Source of the DNA: Manihot esculenta
Lineage: Eukaryota > Streptophyta > Magnoliopsida > Malpighiales > Euphorbiaceae
Direction: 5' to 3'
NCBI RefSeq assembly: GCF_001659605.2
Contig: NC_035178.2
Location: 10,734,062 to 10,798,061 of the forward strand
Length of the DNA: 64,000 nucleotides
A program made the position numbers and the translations under genes. Shown piece after piece: positions 58,556-64,000 of this stretch; positions within the stretch are counted from its first letter, which is position 1, and every line of letters starts with the position of its first letter. The notes under the pieces are model-generated. The model was not told where the DNA came from. It did not search any database and saw only the letters and a list, made by a program, of their open reading frames with translations.

Positions 58556-60520
58556 TGTAACGCCCTGGAAATCCGGACCGCTACCGGCGCTAGGATCCAG
58601 ATCGGCGTAAGGCCGCCGGGACCCGTAGCAAGCCTAACATAACCTGTAATCCTGTTTAATCCCATACATGATCAACAAACTCAAAAGAATCTGTGAACAT
58701 ACTCATACATCAGCCAAGCTCAACCTGTACATTACATAATCATAAACATAAACCACCACTGGAGCCCTCATCAAATGCTCCAATGGGGTATCTCATCATA
58801 CATTAAGCTTGGACTATCATGAACATCATAAACATATCTATAGATCATGTATCAAAAGGGATAACAATACTCATAGGGTCAAGCACAACTATAACCTCAA
58901 TATTCCTTATTACATAACATAACTTAAAACTCTTTTACATTACATCATAATACAATTGTCATGTCCACCATCTAACTATTACATAACATCACTTCATACT
59001 CTGGCTAACCTCCTGGTCTACCCTGTACCTGCACATCTGGGGTTAGGGGAGAGGGGTGAGCTTTAAAGCCCAGTGAGCAGAATAGAGAAAAACATATATT
59101 AAATATTTCATGCTTCCATGAAATGCAACACATTCGTGAATACTAATGTAAACAACCTAAAATATATCATGGCATATATGATGCATGAACATGCTCCAAA
59201 AAGCTATATTTCATTTATTTAAAATCTTAAAGTTCATTCCACTCACCTCTGGCTGAAGCTCTACAGACTCTGAAGCAGCTATCTCACTGCTGAGGTCCTC
59301 GGTTCCTCGGGTCCGAACCTACACGGGTGGACTCCAATGAGGGACCAAACATACATAAACATAACTCTAATAAACTCCCCAAAAACCCCCTAAAACATCA
59401 GGAAAACATCACATAGAAATATGCATGAAATGGCTGAACAGGGCACTTTCGGCGGCACCTTCGGCGGCCGAAAGTCCTAGACAGATCCGAAAGTCGGGCA
59501 CTTTCGGCGGCACCTTCGGCGGCCGAAAGTCCCAGACAGAGACGAAAGTCTCTTTTCGGGGGCAACTTCGGCAGCCGAATGCTGCCTCCACAAAGGGGAT
59601 TCGGCGGCCGAAACTCCCTTCGGCGGCCGAACCTGGTTTCTGCCAAAGGGCAGAAACTCAGCTCTTTTATGCCCATTTCGCCTCCCAAGCTCAAATCATG
59701 CAAAAACTTGCTCTACAACATGCATACTCCACATACATCACACCTAGGGGTCTCAAACTAGCATATACCCCATCTACAACACTTCCATCAACAAAAACAA
59801 GCTACATTGTTCATCAAAGCATCAAAACCCATAAACTCAACATATACCCTAACATGCATTTCTACCCATAGATCTTGCATAAAGCTTAGTTAAAACACAT
59901 AAGGAGCTTAAGATCGGCTCTTACCTCTTGAAGATCGAGAGGGAGACGACCTAAACTTGGAGATCCACGAAAATGAGCTCCTGAGTTCCCAAAGCTCCAA
60001 AACTTGGTTTGAATGCTCAAAACTTGCAATGTGAGTTTAAAACTCAAGAAAAATGGAAGAGATTTGGAGGAAGAGCACAAGATTTGTAAAGGGAAGGTTG
60101 GAAGCTTGCTGTGGCCGAAAATGGGAGAAAGCTCACCCATTTCGGCTAAGTGCCCCTTTTATAGGTGGCTGGCCAGGCCACGTTCGGGGGCCGAACATGC
60201 CTCCGCATCCATGCAATGTTCGGCGGCCGAACGTGAGTTTCGGCGGCCGAACCTGGACTTCCCTCGCCTATGCTTTCGGGGGCCTAACGTGCCTCCAAAA
60301 CGCATGCATGTTCGGCGGCCGAACTTGCCTTTCGGCGGCCGAACCTGGGTTATCCTCCAATGCTATTTTCATGTAAAAACTCATTTTCTTTTATACTTAA
60401 AACATTAAAATACATGAAAACATTTTATAAAACATGTTCTTACCCTTCTAGAGATTTTCGACGTTCGAGATCCCACCGGACGGTAGGGATTCCGATACCG
60501 GAGTCTAGCCGGGTATTACA
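58556..60520 (-). repeat. 5' LTR of element B (promoter-bearing copy)
   Basis: It is 1965 bp, the same length as the 3' LTR. All eight TTCGGCGGCCGAA motifs are intact here. TATA (minus) at 60157-60163. Confidence 0.95.
60157..60163 (-). promoter_or_regulatory. TATA box driving element B
   Basis: TATAAAAGGGGC on the minus strand. In the 5' LTR it lies downstream (in element sense) of a cluster of GCC-box-like motifs in U3 and upstream of a second cluster. Confidence 0.6.
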
Positions 60521-60583
60521 GCCGCCGAACATGGCATGCATGCGGAGGCACGTTCGGCCCCCGAACGTGGCCTGGCCAGCCAC

Positions 60584-60590
60584 TATAAAA
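60584..60590 (+). promoter_or_regulatory. TATA box of element A 5' LTR
   Basis: TATAAAAGGGTC, flanked upstream by GTTCGGCCCCCGAAC and similar words. B's insertion point is only about 60 bp upstream of it, so B has separated A's distal U3 from its TATA box. Confidence 0.55.
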
Positions 60591-62444
60591 GGGTCCCTTA
60601 GCCGAAAATGGGCGAGCTTTCTCCCCATTTCCGGCCAAGGTGAGCTCTCCGCCGCCCCTCACCGATCTTGAGTTCTTTCCTTCCCATCTTACTCGATTTT
60701 CATGAGTTTTTACTTGGTTTTGAAGATTTTCAAGCTTTGAGCTAAGTTTTGGAGCTTTGAGGTTCAAGAACTCAAAACCTTCCACCTCCGAGTTTAGGAC
60801 GTCTCTCCCTCGATCTACAAGAGGTAAGAGCCGATCTTAAGCTCATTTTATGTTTAAAGTAAGTTTTATGCTAGATCTATGGGGTTAAATGCATGTTTAG
60901 CTCATAGTTAGGTTTATGGGTTTTATATGTGTTTTTGAGCAATGTGAGTTGCTTGTGTGTTGTAGTTGGGGTTTTTGTTGGTTTGATGCCCCTAGGAGCT
61001 TGTATGGTTGCTTATGAATGCTTGGGAATGTTGTAGAATAGGTTTATGCATGAATTGTTAGTTTTGGAGGCATAAATGCATAGGGGAGCTGAGTTTCTGC
61101 CATTCTGGGCGAAACCAGGTTCGGCAGCCGAAGGAACTTTCGGCTGCCGAAGCTTGCCCCCGAAAGGAGACTTTCGTCTCTGTCTGGGACTTTCGGCCGC
61201 CAAAGGTGCCGCCGAACATGCATGAGTTTCGCCTCTGTCTGGGAGTTTCGGCCGCCGAAGGTGCCGCCGAACCTGTCTGACTTTCGGCTCTGGAGGGACT
61301 TTCGGCCGCCGAACCTGCCGCCGAAAGTGCCCTGTCCAGCCCTTTCTCGCATGTTTTTCTATGATTGTTCCATGATGTTTTAGGGGGTTTTTGGGGGATA
61401 GTTTAGAGTTATGTTCATGTATGTTTGGTCCCTCATTTGAGTCCACCTGTGTAGGTTCGGACCCGAGGAACCGAGGACCCCAGCAGTGAGTCTGTTGCCC
61501 CAGTGTCTGGTCAGAGCTATCCAGAGGTGAGTGGAATAACTTATTATGTTTTAAAGCCAAGAATGAACTTTTTAGCATGTTTCACGCATCATGAATGCCA
61601 TGTGATGAATTAGGTTGCTTGCATTAGAATTCACGAATATGTTGCATTGCACATTTTTATGTTGATGTGGATGAATGTTGAATGATCCATAGCCCTCGAT
61701 CTATGTTATGACGATATGATATGTATGGCATGGAAAGTAAGACCAGTGGGACCCATTCTACGTTCGCTGGCACTATGTAAGGGAAAGACCAGGACCCATT
61801 CTACGTTCTGGCACAGTTGGACCATGTAGAGGGCTATTGGTGACAAGTTCATCCTTGATGTGATTAGCTGTGATGTGATGCATACCATGATTCATATGAT
61901 TTAAATGTTTTTATCATTCTGCTCACTGGGCTCTAGTAGCTCACCCCTCTCCCATTTCCCCAGGTTTGCAGGTACAGGGTAGACCAGGAGGTTTACAAGA
62001 GTAATGAAGTCACGTGTATGTAATAGTTAGTGTGGACATGATAGATGTATGAATGTTATGTAAAAGTACAGATTCAGTAATGTATTGATATTGAGGATTA
62101 GATATTGTGCTTGACATTATGTTTGAGGAACCTCTTTTATTACATGATCAAGTATGTTTTATAATATTTATGAAAGCCAACTCATCTCATGATGTATCGC
62201 CCATTGGGGCATTGATGAGATCCCACAGAGGGATCATAATTATGATTATGACTATGCACAGTATATGTTCAGGTTGAGTTGGATATGTGAAAGAAAGGTT
62301 TTAAATTTTTATGTATTTTCTTGATCATGTATGGGATTAAACAGGTTTTCAGGATGTATGTTTGGCTTGCTACGGGTCCCGGCGGCCTTAAGTCGACCCG
62401 AATCCTAGCGCCGGTAGCGGTCCGATTTTCGGGTCGTTACAGAA

Positions 62445-62456
62445 TGGTATCAGAGC
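62445..62456 (+). other. primer-binding site (initiator Met-tRNA) of element A
   Basis: TGGTATCAGAGC, three bases after the LTR end at 62441, the same spacing as in element B. Confidence 0.9.
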
Positions 62457-62706
62457 CCTAGGTTCATAGGATCGGACCTAGAGTGTCGGGCTCATAGATG
62501 TTCTAGAAGGTCAAGCACAATAGGAAGATCATGTCCACTAGGATAGGATGTGGAGTCCTGTCTTGTATGATGATGTGAAATGCCATGATTGTATGCATGT
62601 GCATTAATGATATGAATGATGTATATGTGATGAGGGTTCATGTGTGCCCACATGAACCATATGATGCTAATGTTTGTATGATGTGTACTGTTTTTTAGAA
62701 AACAGG

Positions 62707-64000
62707 ATGAGAGGAACTCGTCGATCTGCACGATTGACTGGAGTGCCACCTGAGGATGAGGGCACGAGCGCCCGTCCTCCTACATTGCCTAGTGCAATGT
62801 CTTGTAGAGCCAACAGAGAAAGAGTGTCAAGGGACCCTAGAAGGTCTTTTGATGCTAGCAGAAGGGGGACTGATAGAGGAGGAAGTTCTTCAGATGTGAG
62901 GGAGGTTACGGAAGAGGATCAGAGGAGGGATGGGAATCTGGATGTGAGCATGGAGGAAGAAGGGACAGGGGAGTCTCAGGGAGGCGTTCAGGCCTCGGGG
63001 TATGGTTTTCCACCCCATTATCCACCTTTCCCATAGGGTTCAGGGTATCCGATGGGAGGTACATCGGATTACTCCAGCTTTAACCCCTACCCTACCTACA
63101 TGCCTTATCCACCTTTCTATCCACCTTACACACAGTACCCAGCTTATCCACCCTCACCCTTCTATCCAAACCCGGCAAACCCCACCTCGGGGAATGCTGC
63201 ACCTCCACCTCCTCCACCTACAGAACCAGCAGCCCCAGTTACTCAACCTTCCAGACCTAGCTCAGCTGGTGGGAGCAAGGTAAAGATGACAGATTACCTC
63301 AAGCTGGATGCTCCCAAATACAAGTCAGGGGATGACCCCTTTGAGTATCTGAGAGTGGTGAAGACTATAACTGATGAGCTAGGGGCGGATGATAGCAGGG
63401 CCATTCAGATGGCAGGGTTCACCTTAAAGTGCAAGAAAGCACGGGAATGGTTCAAGTGTTATGTGGACCCGAGACTAGACGGTATGACATGGGAGGAATT
63501 CGCGAATGAGTTCGCTGGATGGGCTTTTCCAGACAGTTTCAGAGAACTGAAGATGATTGAGTTTGAGCAACTGAGGCAGTCAGAGCACATGGGTGTAGAG
63601 GAGTTCACGGATAAATTCTTGGAGCTATTGCCTTTTTCAGGGCAAGCTCTAGATACAGATACGAAGAAAGCCAAGAGATATGTTATGAAGCTGCATTCTA
63701 GGTACTCCTCGTTGATTCAGTCAGCTGAGAGAGAAAGTTTCCACACTGTAGTGGATATGGCTCGAAGGATGGAGGCAAGTGCTATAGTTGAGGGGTCAGT
63801 GAAGCAGTCAGTGACCCAGTCTTCAGGGGTTAAGACCCCAGGCAGAGGAGGGCCAGGTCTCTCTTCTCAAAGCTCAGGAAAGAAGAGGTGGGATAACACC
63901 ACCAAGAAGCCGAAGAAGAATAAGTTTTGGAACAAGTTGAAATCCGGTCTGGGTTTTGGCGGTGGCTCGAGCTCAGGCTCAGATGGTACAAAATGCCAGA
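62707..64000 (+). pseudogene. gag (5' end of gag-pol) of element A, with a nonsense codon, running off the window
   Basis: The frame starts ATG at 62707 ([19 protein letters not shown], matching B) and meets TAG at 63034-63036, where B has a Gln codon in the aligned position. The same frame then stays open to 64000 through the gag domain ([34 protein letters not shown]) into the basic linker before the zinc knuckle. The CAG/CAA to TAG change is consistent with a C-to-T transition. Protein similarity to B is high but clearly below identity. The pol region and 3' LTR lie outside the window. Confidence 0.85.

Larger units (their letters stand above)
51225..60520 (-). mobile_element. complete Ty3/gypsy element B (chromovirus type), nested in the LTR of A
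   Basis: LTRs of 1965 bp at 51225-53189 (3' LTR in element sense) and 58556-60520 (5' LTR), TSD GCCGC at 51220-51224 and 60521-60525, a PBS, a PPT and a single full-length gag-pol ORF define an essentially complete element, 9296 bp long, read on the minus strand. The LTRs differ at about ten positions by eye, nine of them transitions. That low divergence implies a recent insertion. The solo LTR at 4890 and element A are older relatives. Confidence 0.95.
51124..62441 (+). mobile_element. 5' LTR of Ty3/gypsy element A, split by element B
   Basis: Outer LTR of a plus-strand element. The left piece 51124-51224 starts TGTAATACCC; the right piece 60526-62441 ends GGTCGTTACA. Without B it is about 2017 bp and homologous to the other LTRs here. 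The U3 start is abnormal: after 10 bp of the LTR, about 200 bp expected from B are missing and replaced by a short filler. A TATA box lies at 60584-60590. The PBS follows at 62445. The LTR also has a repeat of CCATTCTACGTTC at about 61753 and 61797, like the solo LTR. Confidence 0.85.

Overview
The window looks like nuclear DNA of a eudicot plant. The evidence is spliced genes with GT-AG introns, long strongly AT-rich intergenic tracts, plant-type LTR retrotransposons primed by initiator Met-tRNA, and several MITE-like elements. The gene content would fit a woody rosid, perhaps Euphorbiaceae, but that family-level guess is an impression and is not proven here. No bacterial, CRISPR or organellar features were seen.

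Layout. 1-575 holds the last exon of an unidentified plus-strand gene. 1457-2596 (minus) is an intronless F-box-associated-domain protein without an F-box. 3490-8470 is a decayed minus-strand Ty1/copia element, split by a 2.2-kb solo Ty3/gypsy LTR (4890-7092, TSD ACAAA). 10069-18136 (plus) is a nine-exon TAD3 gene, the non-catalytic subunit of the tRNA wobble adenosine deaminase; its introns hold a long inverted-repeat element and a retroposon-like fragment. 20733-21593 (minus) is a phytolongin (PHYL1 type). 26756-30536 (minus) is a four-exon RING-H2 (ATL58/59-type) gene with a Mutator-like MITE in intron 3. The PHYL1 and ATL pair appears to be a conserved neighbourhood. 30.9-40.8 kb is mostly AT-rich and gene-free; it contains a large fold-back element (about 32565-34205) that is itself interrupted by a 681-bp hAT-like MITE with an exact 8-bp TSD. 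41064-44480 (minus) is a five-exon DUF2062 membrane-protein gene.

46984-64000 is a three-level nest of LTR retrotransposons. A decayed plus-strand copia (5' LTR 46984-47792) is interrupted in its reverse transcriptase by a plus-strand gypsy (element A, from 51124 past the window end). The 5' LTR of A is in turn interrupted by a complete minus-strand gypsy (element B, 51225-60520) with 1965-bp LTRs, a GCCGC TSD, a PBS, a PPT and one uninterrupted 1694-codon gag-pol ORF. B looks young: its LTRs differ at about ten sites by eye. Its reverse-transcriptase catalytic box nevertheless has Asn where the first Asp of the pair is expected. A, B and the solo LTR belong to one family whose LTRs carry many copies of TTCGGCGGCCGAA.

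The host genes do not form a pathway: they concern tRNA modification, membrane trafficking, ubiquitin ligation and a membrane protein of unknown role. I found no convincing new biological system. The most notable observations are the nest and its repair scar, the active-site change in B, the GCC-box-like arrays in the LTRs, and the nested fold-back/hAT structure.
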